A stretch of 64,000 bases of DNA from Delphinus delphis (GCF_949987515.2 NC_082689.1:2856001-2920000), one strand, 5' to 3'. Positions 1-11,880 are shown, numbered from the stretch's first letter. The notes: a model not told the origin generated them from the sequence alone. Made by a program: numbers and translations.

Positions 1-176
1 TATCAATATTGAAGCTTTGTGGTCTGTTTTTAGTTCTTCTATTGGATACCTTTGTAATTTTCATTCACATTCATTTTTACCATTTTCAATGCGCTCCATT
101 CTTTATGTGTTCTTTGCTCGAGATGTATCTGGATGTGGAGTTTTTTAACTTAAAATTTATATTTGACTTTTTAAAA

Positions 177-543
177 TATTTATTTATTTGGCTACGTCAG
201 GCCTTCGTTGCAGCACGCGGAATCTTCGTTGCAGCACGCGGAATCTTCGTTGGCGGTATGTGGGATCTATCGTTGTGGCGCTCCTTGTGGCGCGCGGGCT
301 TCTCTCTAGTTGTGTCGTGCGTGCGAGTTTTCTCTTCTCTAGTTGTGGCCTGGGCTCCAGAGCGCAGGGGCTCTGTACTTTGCGGCACGCAGGCTCTCTA
401 ATTGAGGCGTGAGAGGTCGGTAGTGGCACTCAGGCTTAGTTGACCCGCGGCATGTGGGATGTTAGTTCCCCGACCAGGGATTGCACCCATGTCCCCTGCA
501 TTGGAAGGCGGATTCTTTACCACTGGACCACCAGGAAAGCCCC
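177..543 (-). mobile_element. CHR-type tRNA-derived SINE (long form)
   Basis: Reverse orientation: the tRNA-like head is at the right end (complement of GGGCTTTCCTGGTGGTCCAG, 524-543) and the A/T-rich tail at the left. An internal 21-bp unit starting CTTCGTTGCAGC is repeated from 203 (203-223, 224-244, partial third). The open frames here are not genes. Confidence 0.85.
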
Positions 544-1271
544 CGATTATTATTGACATTCAATAAAATGCACCCATTTTAAGTGCACAGCCTGATGCGT
601 TTTGGTAATTTTACACGATTATGCTACCATCGCCACAATCAAGATACAGAACAGTTCCTGTACCCTAAAACATTTTCTCCTGCTCATTTGCAGTTCATCT
701 CCTCCCCCACCCCAGCCCCAGGCAACTGCAACTGTCATTACAACCATGCCTTTCCTAGAGTTCCATATAAATGGAATCACACAGTACATAGTCTTTTGTG
801 TTTAATTCTTTCCTTTATAATGTTTTGAGATTCATCCATATGTCATTCCTTTTTGCAGCTGAGTAGTATTCCGTAGTACAATTTGGTTATCTGTTCAACA
901 GTTGATGAATATTTGAGTTGCTTTTATTTCTTATTATTTATGAATAACACTACTAAGACCATTCACATACAAGTCTTTGTATGAACATAAGTTTTCATTT
1001 CTCTTGGATAAATACCTAGAAATAGGATTGCTGGATTGTATGGTAAGAATATGCTTAACTTTACAAGATACAACCATACTGTTTTTAAAGTGGCTGCATC
1101 GGTTTTCATTCCCACTAGCAACGTATGGGATTCCCAGTTGTTCCATGTCCCCTGGCAACACCTGATGTGTCAGTCTTTTTAATTTTAGCCATTCTCATAG
1201 GTATGTAATAGTATCTTATTATGGTTTTAATTTGCATTTCTCTGGTAATTACTGATTTCAAGCACTTTTTT
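544..1271 (-). mobile_element. L1 3' fragment (old mammalian type)
   Basis: The sequence resembles the reverse complement of the 3' part of an L1, with landmarks CCATATAAATGGAATCA, GAGATTCATCCATATG and AGTCTTTTTAATTTTAGCC. It is diverged and carries no long frame. It continues after the SINE at 1272-1625, so the SINE is younger. Confidence 0.75.
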
Positions 1272-1625
1272 AAAAAAATAATTGTATTTATTTATTTATT
1301 TATTTATGGCTGTGTTGGGTCTTCATTGCTGCATGCAGGTTTTCTCTAGCTGCAGCGAATGGGGGCTACTCTTCGTTGCAGTGCACAGGCTTCTCCTTGC
1401 AGTGGCTTCTCTTATGGAGCGTGGGCTCTAGCCACACGGGCTTCAGTAGTTGTGGCACACGGGCTCAACAGTTGTGGCTCGCAGGTTCTAGAGCACAGGC
1501 TCAGCAGTTGTGGCACACGGGCTTAGTTGCTCCGCAGCATGTGGGATCTTCCTGGACCAGGGCTTGAACCCACGTCCCCTGCCTTGGCAGGCAGATTCTT
1601 AACCACTGAGCCACCACGGAAGCCC
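1272..1625 (-). mobile_element. CHR-type SINE inserted in L1, with target-site duplication
   Basis: The tRNA-like head is at the right (GGAAGCCC, 1618-1625). Flanks read TCAAGCACTTTTT on both sides, a good target-site duplication. Orientation is minus. Confidence 0.85.
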
Positions 1626-1685
1626 TCAAGCACTTTTTATGTACATGTACACTTTTCATTTTCACAGGCATTCATATATATTTGG
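1626..1685 (-). mobile_element. Continuation of the interrupted L1 fragment
   Basis: Resumes the L1 sequence interrupted at 1271, starting with the duplicated target site. The right edge is uncertain. Confidence 0.5.
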
Positions 1686-4600
1686 TGAGGATAGCCTACA
1701 AAGTATCATTCAGGCATTTATTGAATCACTGCTGTATGCTGAGTACTGTTTAGGTGCTGGGGATTTCTGTGGAACTACATACCTTCTAGTAAGCAACTTC
1801 CACAACAGCAGTTGTTCACTGCTCCTAGGACCATAGCTCTCTCTGCTGCTAACTGCATCCAGGACCATGTGAGCATTGGTTATCTAGCCAGAGGCCAGGT
1901 GAACGGCCAGAGCTCATCTCCCTCCAGCAGTGCCAACCTCATTCCTTTCCACACTTCACCATGCAGGTGGGCTGGCTGTAAGAGACTTTACTGAGAGGTT
2001 GAGAGAAGCCCAAGAGGTGACAACCTGTGAGGGAAGGCATTTGATAACACTCACTGTGTAGAGCTCTTCCACAGTCCATGAGGAAGAAAGCCCCTGGAGA
2101 ATCGTGCTCTAAGATTCCCTCCCGGGTGGCCCTCGGCTATTAACCCTGCTTCCCAACTTCCAAGTCCACCCCTTGGCCAGAGCACCTCCATCCTCTGGCC
2201 CTGCCTTATAAAACCTTCCTGACTTTCTGGGAACCCCACTCTACCCATGGGAACTTTTGTCTTCCCATCCATTCCCTTTCGCCCAGCAGTACGCTTCCCA
2301 GAGTCTGGGTTCTCCCGTCCAGACTCACAACCCAAGGTCTTGGCAGGACAGTCCCCTGTGGCATTTGGCACCTTGGTCCCTTGGGTGATGGTGGACACTG
2401 TGAACCAGGCTCCTTCCAGGGCTCTCAGATTCCTGTTATCCTCCTTGTCGTCCACACACTTATCTTTATCACACATGTATCCTGTTGCCCAAGAGCAAAC
2501 ACTCGTTCTTAAACCGTCCATCAAACGCCATAAAGAAGTGTAAAACAGTTTCCCAACTGCCTCGCCATTTCTGAGCGTCCTCACCCACGCTGACGCTGGT
2601 ACTTCAATCACGATGGAGAATGGTATTCACTCCCTTCCCCCTCCCCGTCCACCACCCGACCCCACCTCAGGCGCCCTGGAAGTCTATTAAAAGGGGGGCC
2701 ATAATGGAACTGTGTACTTCTTCATGGCTGGGCCCTTAGTTCATGCAGCTTGGCCCAAAGGTCTGCGGTGATTAAGCCCTTAGACGAGGATGCACCAGCT
2801 TCCTGCCCTGCAGGCGTTAGGGAGAGAAGGAAGGGGAACTCACTGGCCCAGGGCGGCCAGGCCCTCAGGGCCTGCAGCAGATGCAGAAGATGCTGTGGAG
2901 TCTGAGAGCTGGAGCGTCCCACCCAGACCTCTTCCTCCACCTGCCCACCGTGGCCAAGCTGGGAGCCCAGAGTCTCCCGTCAGGGGCACCCACCTGTGAG
3001 CTTTGAACACTGGCTGGGCTTGGCCTGAGCAGGGGCAGAGGGGGAACTCAGGGAGGTCAGTGACCTTGGCCTCTGACCCCCAAGTACCCGGCCTTCTCAA
3101 CAGAGGCTCCCCAGCCTCCTGCCCAGAAAGTTCACGCCAGGCAGAATCCTCCTCTGGGCCCGGAGCAGCCAGGGCAGCTGTGGCCAGTAACCAGCTTGTC
3201 TGTGAGCAGTGGGGGAGGGCGTATGGCTGTGGAGAGTCCTCTGGCCCCGAGGGTCCACCGAGGACCCCAGCCAGTGCCGCACGAGGAGGAATCGTGTTTC
3301 TCCCACAGCTGTGGAGAGTAGGGGGACGTCTAGGCTGAGGAGGCCCTGTGGAGGCCGGAGGGCACAGGCCTGGCCCCTCTCTGCAGGACCGTGAGAGAGG
3401 GTGTGAGATCTCAGATCTGGGACAAGGGAGCAGGGTCACCACCCCGCACTGAGGGCCTGTCTGGGCGGAGGTGACTGTCGAGTGGACATGAGTCCCTGTA
3501 GGTAACGTCCTTAACACTGTCCCTAGGTGAGTCCTCGCCTCCCACCCGGAAGGCAGGTGGGCAGGCATTCTGGGGCCTCGGAAAGCAGGGCTAGTGCATG
3601 CAGCTAAGGATTCCTGCCTCCAGGAAAGAGACCTGGCACCAGGAGTCGGGACGGGAGGAGGGCGCCAGCCTGGGGCCTCCAGTTCTGGGGGCTGGCTGCA
3701 GGGAGTGGGGGCTCTGTACCCTGAATGCCCCTAAGTTCCTCAGAGTCATGAAAGGATTAGAGAAAAAGGCAGAGCACATAAAAAAGTGTCATTCATAAAA
3801 AAAGATAATTGATTGAATAACTAGAGAAAATCACAGCAAAGAAAGTGTTTGAAACATAAAAGCCTGGCAGGAGATGCTTTTGAAATCGGCAGTTTCTGAA
3901 TGAATGAATGAACCAAGTAACCGTGGCCAGGACTCACCCCAGGAGGGAAAGTCCACAAAGCAAGGTGGCTTCCAGGCCCTACCTTCCCTTGCCTGAGAGG
4001 CGAACATTCCTAGAGACAAAGGCCCACAGAGGCTGGGGAGGCCCAATCCTGAGCTCCACATCTGAGAAGAGCCCAGAATGTAGGTCAGCCAGAGGGACAG
4101 GCTGGGAAGCAGGCACCAGGAGAGGGAGAAGTGGCCAGAGCCTGGGGACAGCCTCAGAAGAGCAGGTATCAGTCTGTATGGCCAGTAAAGTGCCTTGCTG
4201 TACACTCCATCATCTAAGCCACGAGGTAACTGACATCATTTTGTGAAATCTGAGGGGTCTGCCTAGAAGGCTTTGTCCCCTCCTCTCCAAGTGAGCCTAG
4301 AAGACAAAACCTTCTATCTGTTCCTAAACTTGCTAAGATCATTTCTGCCCCAGGACCTTTGAACTTGCTGGTCCTTTCAGCTGAATAACACTGGTCCCCC
4401 AGATCTTCATATGGCTGCATCCTTCCCATTATTTGGGTCTCAAATCACATGTGACATCTTCAGAGATGTCAAAAGTAAACCACATCTGAACTCTCCAGCC
4501 TGTTATCTTTACTTTCTTCAAAGTACTTATCACTCTCTGGAAGTAATTTTTAAAATTCATATCTGCCTTTTCATTTTCTGTCTCCTCTCCCACCCCAGTT

Positions 4601-5108
4601 GCCCCCCAGAAAGTGAGTTCCATGAGTACAGGTTGATTTGCTCACCTCTGAATCCCCTATACCTTCAACATTGTCAGATGCATACGATACTCAATACCTA
4701 TATGCCAAACGCTGAATAGCTTATGCAGTTAGTAGAATTGCTCTTTCCTAAGGGCTCTTAGTAACATGGTTCACTTATACCGCAATTTTAAATGAAAAAA
4801 ACTATGATGTTATGTGGACAATATGATCTCAGTCATGTTAAATGTGTACTTGTGTGAGTGTGTTTGAGTGTGTGAATAAGTCCAGCAGTCCCAAGGTTTC
4901 AGAGATGATCTTGGAGTTGGGATAATGGGATATTTCTCTGCTTCGTTATACCTCATTGTAATTTAGATTTATTTCTCAATAAATAATAACTTTTCAATCA
5001 AAAACAAAAGTTAAAGTTTGTCAGAGGAAGCCCCCACTTGGAAAAACCACAGTATTGATGCCTTGTTGGTGAATGTTCTGGGTGCCCATTTATACCCCAT
5101 TCAAATAT
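1686..5108. other. Intergenic, no supported gene
   Basis: Mostly unique sequence. The segment at 2640-3580 is GC-rich and has open frames on both strands (the longest is 242 codons on the minus strand, 2840-3568). None shows a recognisable domain or splice context, so they look like chance frames. A likely L2 remnant lies at 4330-4690. The part at 4730-5000 is AT-rich with no clear identity. Confidence 0.6.
4330..4690 (+). repeat. Probable L2 fragment
   Basis: L2-like 3' landmarks such as GAAAGTGAGTTCCATGAGTA and a pyrimidine-rich stretch typical of old L2 copies. Heavily diverged, with approximate edges. Confidence 0.45.
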
Positions 5109-5118
5109 AACTGCATCT

Positions 5119-5345
5119 GGGCTTCCCTGGTGGCGCAGTGGTTGAGAGTCCACCTGCCGATGCGGGGGACTCGGGTTCGTGCCTCGGTCCGGGAAGATCC
5201 CACATGCCGCAGAGTGGCTGGGCCCGTGAGCCATGGCCGCTGAGCCTGCGCGTGCGGAGCCTGTGCCCTGCAACAGGAGAGGCCACAACAGTGAGAGGCC
5301 TGCGTACAGCCAAAAACAAAAACAAAAACAAATATATATATATAA
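5119..5345 (+). mobile_element. CHR-1 SINE
   Basis: Starts GGGCTTCCCTGGTGGCGCAG and ends in a CAAAAA/TATA-rich tail. The flanks carry AACTGCATCT at 5109-5118 and 5346-5355, a perfect target-site duplication. Confidence 0.95.
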
Positions 5346-5355
5346 AACTGCATCT

Positions 5356-6978
5356 AACAGGATCATTTAGGAGACTGAAGTTTACCTGGTACTGTTGTGA
5401 GTTCCCCAAATTAGCAGTGACCAGCTGTCACTTTACCTGTAACCAGCTGTGTGACTTTTTGGTCAATTCTGGCCTTTTTAGTCCTCATCTATTTCACCAG
5501 GAAAGCGAGGGATTTGAATTAGATAAGCTAGACGCCTCCTCCAATAATTATCCCTAAAGACAAGCCCTTGGAGCAACGCCCCGCAGAAGAATCTGGGCCG
5601 AGCCAGATGCCACCAGGATTTTCTTAAACCGGGATCTCCCGGGACCTAGAGATCTGATGGAGGGCCCTTACATCCATGAAAACACAGACAGAATAATTGT
5701 TCAGGGCACCTTCCTGGAGTGGAGGAGGGGGCGTCCACGGCTTTCCTCTTATTTGAACAGAGGGGCTGTTTCTCAAACAAAGGGCAAGAATCATCTGCCG
5801 TCAGAGACCCAAGCAAGCCCTTTCCAGGAAAGCCTGGTTAACGAGTGTCCAAAGTCAGTCAGGGTTTGCCCGAAAGCACGAGGACAAGGTACACACGTGG
5901 ACTTGGCGCTTTCTGCCAGAGTAGGTGTCACAGGAGGGCAGGCGGGCGGGTTCCGAGGCCTCAGCGCTGCCTGGCGCTGCCCCTCCGCCTCGCTGGGCCC
6001 AGCCCCTCCCTTCTGAGTGCCTACCACACACCGTCCATGTGAGCCACACACCGTGAGCCACACGCCGTCCACGCCTCAGAGCGGAGTTTCAGAGCACAGC
6101 TTCTGTCTGAATCATGTAAAAACAGTTTTCCACCCAAACTATGCCAGCCTGCCACCCCTGCAAGCCCAGTAGGCTTGTGGGTCATTCCTCGGGGAGCTTC
6201 CCCTGACCTGCACCTCCGGGGGCCTCGCCAGGTGGCCCACGGCCGCCCATCAGCTTCCTCCGGGCTGCACCTAAACGAGAAATCGTGTAAAGGGATGTAC
6301 AGTGTCTCCTCCCCGCTAGAACGCAAGCTCCAGGAAGACAGGAGCCTGCTCTGCTGTCTCCTCGGTACACACGGTGCACCTTGGCTAAATGAGCCAAAGT
6401 CTGAAACCACTGTCACGGATGCTGTGGACAGCCACCCCGATGCTTCTCGGACCAAAGCCCACTCCACAAGGAGTACTGGTCCTTGTTGGCTCCCAGCTAA
6501 GCTCCTCTCTGGGGAACTTCAACCAAAGCGGCTTACCTCCCCCTCTTCCCCCCGGGGAGTCCCCATTCGAGTTGGGGCTACGAACCCACTTTCTCAGGGA
6601 CCTCCACCTAATATAGTTGCTATCAGGAGTGGTCTGGGGAAGCAGCCTCTAACCTGAGACTTTGAAGCGGAATCACCCACTGGCCAGCTGAACTGAAATC
6701 CCCATGATTAATATAAGAGTGGGAGAACTGAGCACCTGGTGCAGTAGGGATGCAACTGTGAAAAACCTCCCCAGCGCTGGAGGGATGGGAGTCCAGCAAG
6801 AGGGCACTGTCTTCAGCATCTGAAAGAACCATGGGGTCAGTTGGTGGCTGTGGGGTTGCCAGGGCAGTGGATAAAGACAATGAAGGCCGAGGCTGAGAGT
6901 CAGAGGACCTCCTTGGCAGGTCGTAAAGAAACCCTTGTCTCTTGCAGCCAAAGATCAGAAATAGCTGAGGATCAGGTC
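5356..6978. other. Intergenic, no supported gene
   Basis: Mixed unique sequence. A short degenerate tandem of ACACCGTCC/GTGAGCC units lies at about 6025-6075. A possible L2 fragment with CTAGAACGCAAGCTCCAGGA lies near 6315. No gene is recognised. Confidence 0.55.
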
Positions 6979-6982
6979 CAAC

Positions 6983-6987
<5 letters not shown>

Positions 6988-7019
<32 letters not shown>

Positions 7020-7211
7020 GCGGTACGCGGGTCTCTCACTGTTGTGGCCTCTCCCGTTGCGGAGCACAGGCTCCGGATGCGCCGGCTCAGCGGCCATGGC
7101 TCACGGGCCCAGCCGCTCCGTGGCCTGTGGGATCTTCCCGGACCGGGGCACGAACCCGTGTCCGCCGCATCGGCGGGCGGACTCTCAACCACTGCGCCAC
7201 CAGGGAAGCCT
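6988..7211 (-). mobile_element. CHR-1 SINE
   Basis: Reverse orientation, with a poly-T run of about 30 bases at the left and the head (CCAGGGAAGCC) at the right. CAACATTAATTTT flanks both ends as a target-site duplication. Confidence 0.95.
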
Positions 7212-7224
7212 CAACATTAATTTT

Positions 7225-9130
7225 AAGGGCAGTGGAGCTCCAGAGAAGGTTTATTTCTCAACTCCAGGAAGTCTGTTCTGCCAAGATGAGACGTGTGACT
7301 GGGAAGCCCTGGGACTGAGATTTGAACAGGAGATCTGGATTGATGTACTCAAAAATCTAGAATCCCCACATTCCCCTGAATCTTCTGGGCTTACAGAAGT
7401 GGTCCACTCCTCCCCGTAAAGGGCTTCTCGACGACAATATAGAGGTCATTGCATGCAAGACAGCACGTGTCTTTCTCGGGATCCTCCCCATCAGCCCCCT
7501 CCTGTCCCCAGAGTTGTCACCAGGGTCAAGTCACGGCATGACCTGCTGGGAAGAAGGCAGTAGACCCACAGGAGCTGTAGGGCCCAGCAGAGCCTGGAGG
7601 CCGTATTTGGGACGGCATCCCCACGTGCTGGATCAGCAGGGGATAGAATGAAAAGTTGGATGAGAGAGAGTTAGTCAGTGTGGCAGGACTTCTGCCATAC
7701 AGTATAGGATTTACGACCCTGGCAAGGACCCAGGGACACGGGACTAATCATCTTAGTTGTTAGTATGGTTCTTGAAAGCCTGCAAAACGCTGTGGCCTTC
7801 ACTAAATGAAGGAAAACTGCCGTCCCTGCCACGGGATATGGTGGAGAAAAGGGTCAAAGGCTCAGAGAAGTAGTCCTGCTAGAGTAGATGCAGTATGTAA
7901 CGCCAGCGAACCCACCAGCCGACTTGCTTCCATGGGGGGTCCTGGTGGATCACTTCTTTTACCAAAGCGGTGACTGGTGAGAAGTGCGCCCGGCGGGGGC
8001 TCATGGTAGGGAGATGCTGTTGTGAGTCTGAGCTCCCTGGTAACAACGGGGACAACAGGATCTCAGAATAATAGAGGCCAAGCAGCGGTGCCTAATGATC
8101 AGAAACAGGGTAGATACAGTTACAGTAAAGAGTGGCAAGGTTGGCGTGGTAGCCAGCAGGAGGTGGCATGCAGACAGCCATGAAGGTGGTGGATAGAACA
8201 CAGTGTTCCTAGGGGCCAGATGCACAGGCAGTGAGTGAGGTTTAACCAAAGAAATCAAAGATAATCCAGAGGCTGAGGGTTTCTGCCCCCAATAAAAGGC
8301 CTCTACCCCTTACTCACTGTTCAGACCTGGACCCCACTGACTGAAGGAAAGCCCAGATTCCCGACATCACTGCCATTGTATACAGTCATAATCTCCCCCA
8401 GTCTTTCTCCAAAGAGACCTAAGGTCACTCATCCGGGTAACCCTACACTGGGAGGACAGGGGCGGGGTATACACAACCATTTCAAGGAATATTGGACGCA
8501 GGGTCCTGGGGACATGAAGCGTCATCATGGCCCCTGTTAGAGGGAGGGCATTCGGGGTCGAGTGATAAATAAAGTCCTGGCCAAGATTTGCTTCAGTTAG
8601 CTGTAGGTTTGTTTAGATTTTGTTAGGTTCCCTGAGTGTACGGACCCACCTGGTGGTCATTTCCCAAGCCCTTAAACGCACAGTTGAAATGGACATACTT
8701 AGCAGGTGGGATTAGCCCCGTGTTGCCCAGGTCCTTGGACTGTGGAATAAGAGCTATAGAAGTGGGGGAGCCTGTGTGGGAGCCCCTGCTCACCTCCGCC
8801 GGGAGCGTAAACCAAAACGGTACTGAATACTGCTGAGAATGACAGTAGTTATAAGAACGGGATCTGCCCCGCCCTTAACATGGATAGTTTGTCCCATCAT
8901 ATAGCCATTTAATTCATCAGTCTAACTCCTATAAAATTCATCTGGGTCCTGGAAAATGACAGTGGAGTACTGCAAACCCAAACAAGTAGTAGCCCCAATT
9001 ATTGCATGTTTTCCAGAGCAGGTCAACACAGCCTCAAGTCCGTGGGAGGCAGCCAATACATTCTCTTCCATCCCTACTAAAAAGGAGGACGAGAGGCAGT
9101 TTACACTCATTTAGGATGGACAGAGGGCAC
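7225..9130. other. Intergenic, unassigned, possibly the upstream part of the retroviral remnant
   Basis: No recognisable gene and no clear repeat. It lies directly upstream of the reverse-transcriptase remnant, so it may hold decayed gag/protease sequence of the same element. I could not find LTRs or a primer-binding site to support that. Confidence 0.35.
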
Positions 9131-9131
9131 A

Positions 9132-9358
9132 TTGACGGTCTTGCCCCAGGGTCATGTTAACTCTTTTCCCTCTGTCCTAACAGAGGGTGCTCTGCGTGAC
9201 ACCATATTGGTCCAGCATATTAACGGTATCATATTAATTAAACTGGATGAACAAGAGGAAAACACGTCAGAGGCTTTAGTAAGATACATGCTGCAGAGGC
9301 TGGAGAGAAATCCTATGAAGACTCCAGGGTCTGCAGGAGTCCAGTGGTTTGGAGCATA
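9132..9358 (+). pseudogene. Retroviral reverse-transcriptase remnant
   Basis: A 75-codon frame with a weak LPQG-type motif near its start, a degenerate active-site box and a GVQW-type motif near its end. These are in the order expected for a retroviral reverse transcriptase. Both catalytic aspartates are lost and the frame ends in a stop. Confidence 0.6.
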
Positions 9359-9388
9359 ACAGACACCTGCTCCAAAGGAAAGGACAAA

Positions 9389-9407
9389 AAAAAAAAAAAA
9401 AAAAAAA
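9389..9407 (+). repeat. Isolated poly(A) tract flanked by a direct repeat
   Basis: About 19 A, inside a run of 22, sit between GGAAAGGACAAA (9377-9388) and GGAGAGGACAAA (9408-9419), an 11/12 direct repeat. This looks like an extreme 5'-truncated L1-mediated insertion that left only its tail. Confidence 0.5.
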
Positions 9408-9504
9408 GGAGAGGACAAATACTGCATTTTGCACTTCCCACCACTAAGAAAGACCCACGGCGCCTCGTAGCTTCTTCGGATGCTGGTGGCAGAGTGGGCC
9501 ACAC

Positions 9505-10256
9505 TTGGGAATAATGCCCCGATGCACTTACCAAGTGGCTCTGGGAAAAGTCCCAGAACAGCAAAGAACTCTCGCAGGTGCAGAGGCTGTGGTACAAGCA
9601 TCCCTGCCACTTAGACCAGGTGATCTGGAAGATTCTGTGGTTCTAGAGGTGCCTATGCTGGGAAACGATGCCATATTCCTTTACACCACTAAGCCTGGGG
9701 TAATTTTATGGCAAGCCCCAGGAGGAGAATCACAACGGAGACCCCTAGGTTTCTGGAGCAAGGCCACACACTACCTGCAGCAAAGACCCGTAGCTGCTGG
9801 CACGCCTCTGTGTCCTAGAGAAGGAGTGCCTGACCGCGAGACGCCAAGTGGTCACCACGCCACTAGAGCTGGGTTCCACCAGACCCTCCAAGTTGCGAGG
9901 TCAGGCACAGCCAACTGCGACCCACTGGAAGAAGAAAGTCGTACGTCAGGATCGGGCACGCGCAGGGCCAGAGGACGCAAGCAAACCTCGTAAGCCCAGA
10001 CCCTCGTACCACCGACTGCTGTTGCCCCAGTTGCCTGTCCCTCACCTCCACCTATTGCTGTGTTGGGTTAGGGTGGCACTTATGACCAGCTGGCAGAGGA
10101 AGAAGGGAGCTGAGCTTCCTATGTGGATGGGTTGGCTCAGGGTGGGGCGCAAAGTGTGCCTACGAACAGCAGCGCTACCCTACAGCCTCACTCGGCGTCC
10201 CTGAAAGGCAGAGGTGAAACAAAATCTTCCCAAGCTCCCAGGGAGGAGAAACTTGG
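9505..10256 (+). pseudogene. Retroviral connection / RNase H remnant
   Basis: The first frame (9505-9993) has the LWQAP and RRPLGFWSKA landmarks of the connection region. Similarity then passes through frameshifts into an RNase H-like start with a retained aspartate codon at 10126-10128. The element is cut at 10256 by the LTR insertion. It cannot encode a working enzyme. Confidence 0.6.
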
Positions 10257-10735
10257 TGTGTTAGTTTCACTGTTGCTGCTACAACAAATTTCCACAAACT
10301 TAGGAGTTTAAAACAATATACATTTAATATCATACAATCCTGGAGGTCAGAAATCCAAAATGGGTCTCCCTGGGCTAAAATCACGGTGATGGCAGGGCTG
10401 TGTTCTTTCTGGAGATTCTTGGGGAGAATCCACTTCCTTGATTTTTCCAGCTTCTAGAAGTCACCTGAGTCCGTTGGCTCGTGGCTTCTTTCCAGCAATG
10501 ACATCACTTCAACATCTGCTTCTATCACCACATCTCCCCCTCTGACTCTGACCCTCCTGCCTCCTTTTTATAGTTAAATTGAGCCTGCCCAGATAATCCA
10601 AGATCACCTTCTCATCTAAAACTCCTCAACTTGATGACATCCACAAACTCCCTTTAGCCATGTACTGTTACCTATTCCTAGGTTCCAGGGATCTGGACGT
10701 GAACATCTTTGGGGGCCATCATTCTGCCCACCGCC
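10257..10735 (-). mobile_element. MLT1-like LTR (ERVL-MaLR) inserted in the retroviral remnant
   Basis: The sequence resembles the reverse complement of an MLT1 LTR: it starts TGTGTTAGTTTC, includes CTGGAGGTCAGAAATCC, and ends near GGGGGCCATCATTCTGCCCA. The 5-base repeat CTTGG flanks it (10252-10256 and 10736-10740), which is the duplication length expected for ERVL-type insertions. The subfamily is not resolved. Confidence 0.7.
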
Positions 10736-10740
10736 CTTGG

Positions 10741-11200
10741 GCAGCACACTTGGCTATTCGTTTTACGTAGAAAGGGATGTGACCTGAACGTATTCAAACC
10801 CATGGACGGTGACTAAAGGCTTGGCTGCCGCTAGGCTGGGCCTGGAAGGATCCAAAGATTGAGGACCCCAGGAATTTTGTGGAGGGGCACGTGTGTGGAT
10901 CGATCTGGGGGTGGGTGTGGTGCGAAGACCTTTGTCTTCCATGGTGACACCCACCAGAAAACACCCACCAGGGAACAGGCAATAACCAACCAAGCAGGCA
11001 AATGGTTTAACTGGTTGAAATCAACATGCCTCAGCCATGGGCCACTCAGCGATGAGCCGTGGTGGTGGGATAACAGGGCGGCATGGGCCCAGCATGAGAT
11101 CCTACCCACCGAGGCTGAGCCAGTTATGGCCTCTGCTGAAGTTCAACCCGACAGCACCAGGAGGCAGAGCTACCCCCATCCTAGCACCGCCCCTTGAGGA
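10741..11200 (+). pseudogene. Retroviral RNase H end / integrase-like remnant
   Basis: Picks up the RNase H similarity directly after the LTR and proceeds through several frames. A 112-codon frame at 10859-11197 contains the weak landmark HQKTPTREQA. Multiple stops. Support is moderate because the similarity is patchy. Confidence 0.5.
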
Positions 11201-11613
11201 ATCCCACAGGCTACTTTGTGGAAAGTTGATCACTTTGGACTTTTCCCCCCTAAAGGGGGCAATGATTCATGCTGGCTGAATCAACGCATAGTCCGAGTGT
11301 GGATTTGTTCTTTCTGCCTTTATGGTCCCTCTCTGGGGCTTATACGAATGTTCGATCGTCAGGTATAGAACAGCACATAATACTGCTCCAGACCAAAGGG
11401 CCCACTTGACAGCAAAGGGGGTGTGGCGTTAGGCCCATGAGCGCGGGGTCCACAGGGCCTCTCATTTACCTCTCCACCCAGAAGCGGCGCGCCCAGGTGA
11501 GTGACGGAGCGCTCCTCTCGGAGGCTCAGCTGAGGTCCCAGGTGGGAGAAAATACCCTATAAGGATGCGACTCCATCCTTTAGGACACGGAATGTACCCT
11601 AAATCATTATAAA

Positions 11614-11871
11614 TTGCTGTCTGCAATTGATATAATGCATAGGTCCGGGAACCAAGGAGTAAAACTAGAAGCAGTGCCCTTTCCTTCGCTTCCAGGCATT
11701 CACTGGGAGAATTTGTGCTTCTCCTCCAGAGGGACACCACTTCCACCAGGGTACCCAGTAAGAGTGCCACTGAGCTGTGTCATGGCTGTCAGCAGTCACT
11801 CGGGCTCTTTGTGCCCAGAGACCGGCAGGCAGGAAAAGGAGTCACCACCGGAAGGTGGGGTACAAATGTAA
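11614..11871 (+). pseudogene. Post-integrase dUTPase-like remnant of the same retrovirus
   Basis: An 85-codon frame whose spaced GNQGVKLEAVPF and GTPLPPGYPVRVPLS segments resemble a dUTPase-like domain found downstream of integrase in some mammalian ERV pol genes. Too diverged to be functional. Confidence 0.45.
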
Positions 11872-11880
11872 GGTCGGACC

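Larger units (their letters stand above)
9131..11880 (+). mobile_element. Decayed endogenous retrovirus pol region, split by an MLT1-like LTR
   Basis: Several short frames in changing registers resemble, in order, pieces of a gammaretrovirus-like (ERV1) pol: reverse transcriptase (9132-9358), connection and RNase H (9505-10256), the rest of RNase H (from 10741), integrase-like sequence (to about 11200) and a post-integrase dUTPase-like piece (11614-11860). Stops and frameshifts break it throughout. At the reverse-transcriptase active site the two aspartates are replaced by N and G (codons at 9222-9227), so it is dead. No LTRs were found. The identity rests on protein-level resemblance recognised by eye. 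Confidence 0.65.

Noticed and set aside
2840..3568. 242-codon open frame on the minus strand
   Set aside because: GC-rich chance frame with overlapping frames on the other strand, no domain and no splice or promoter context.
5119..5345. tRNA gene-like head with A and B box in SINEs
   Set aside because: These are SINE promoters derived from tRNA. They do not fold as a complete tRNA gene and are followed by SINE body and tail.
10889..10900. Scattered canonical CACGTG E-boxes (also 35078 and 38594)
   Set aside because: Single hexamers are expected many times by chance in 64 kb. Only the promoter tandem has supporting context.
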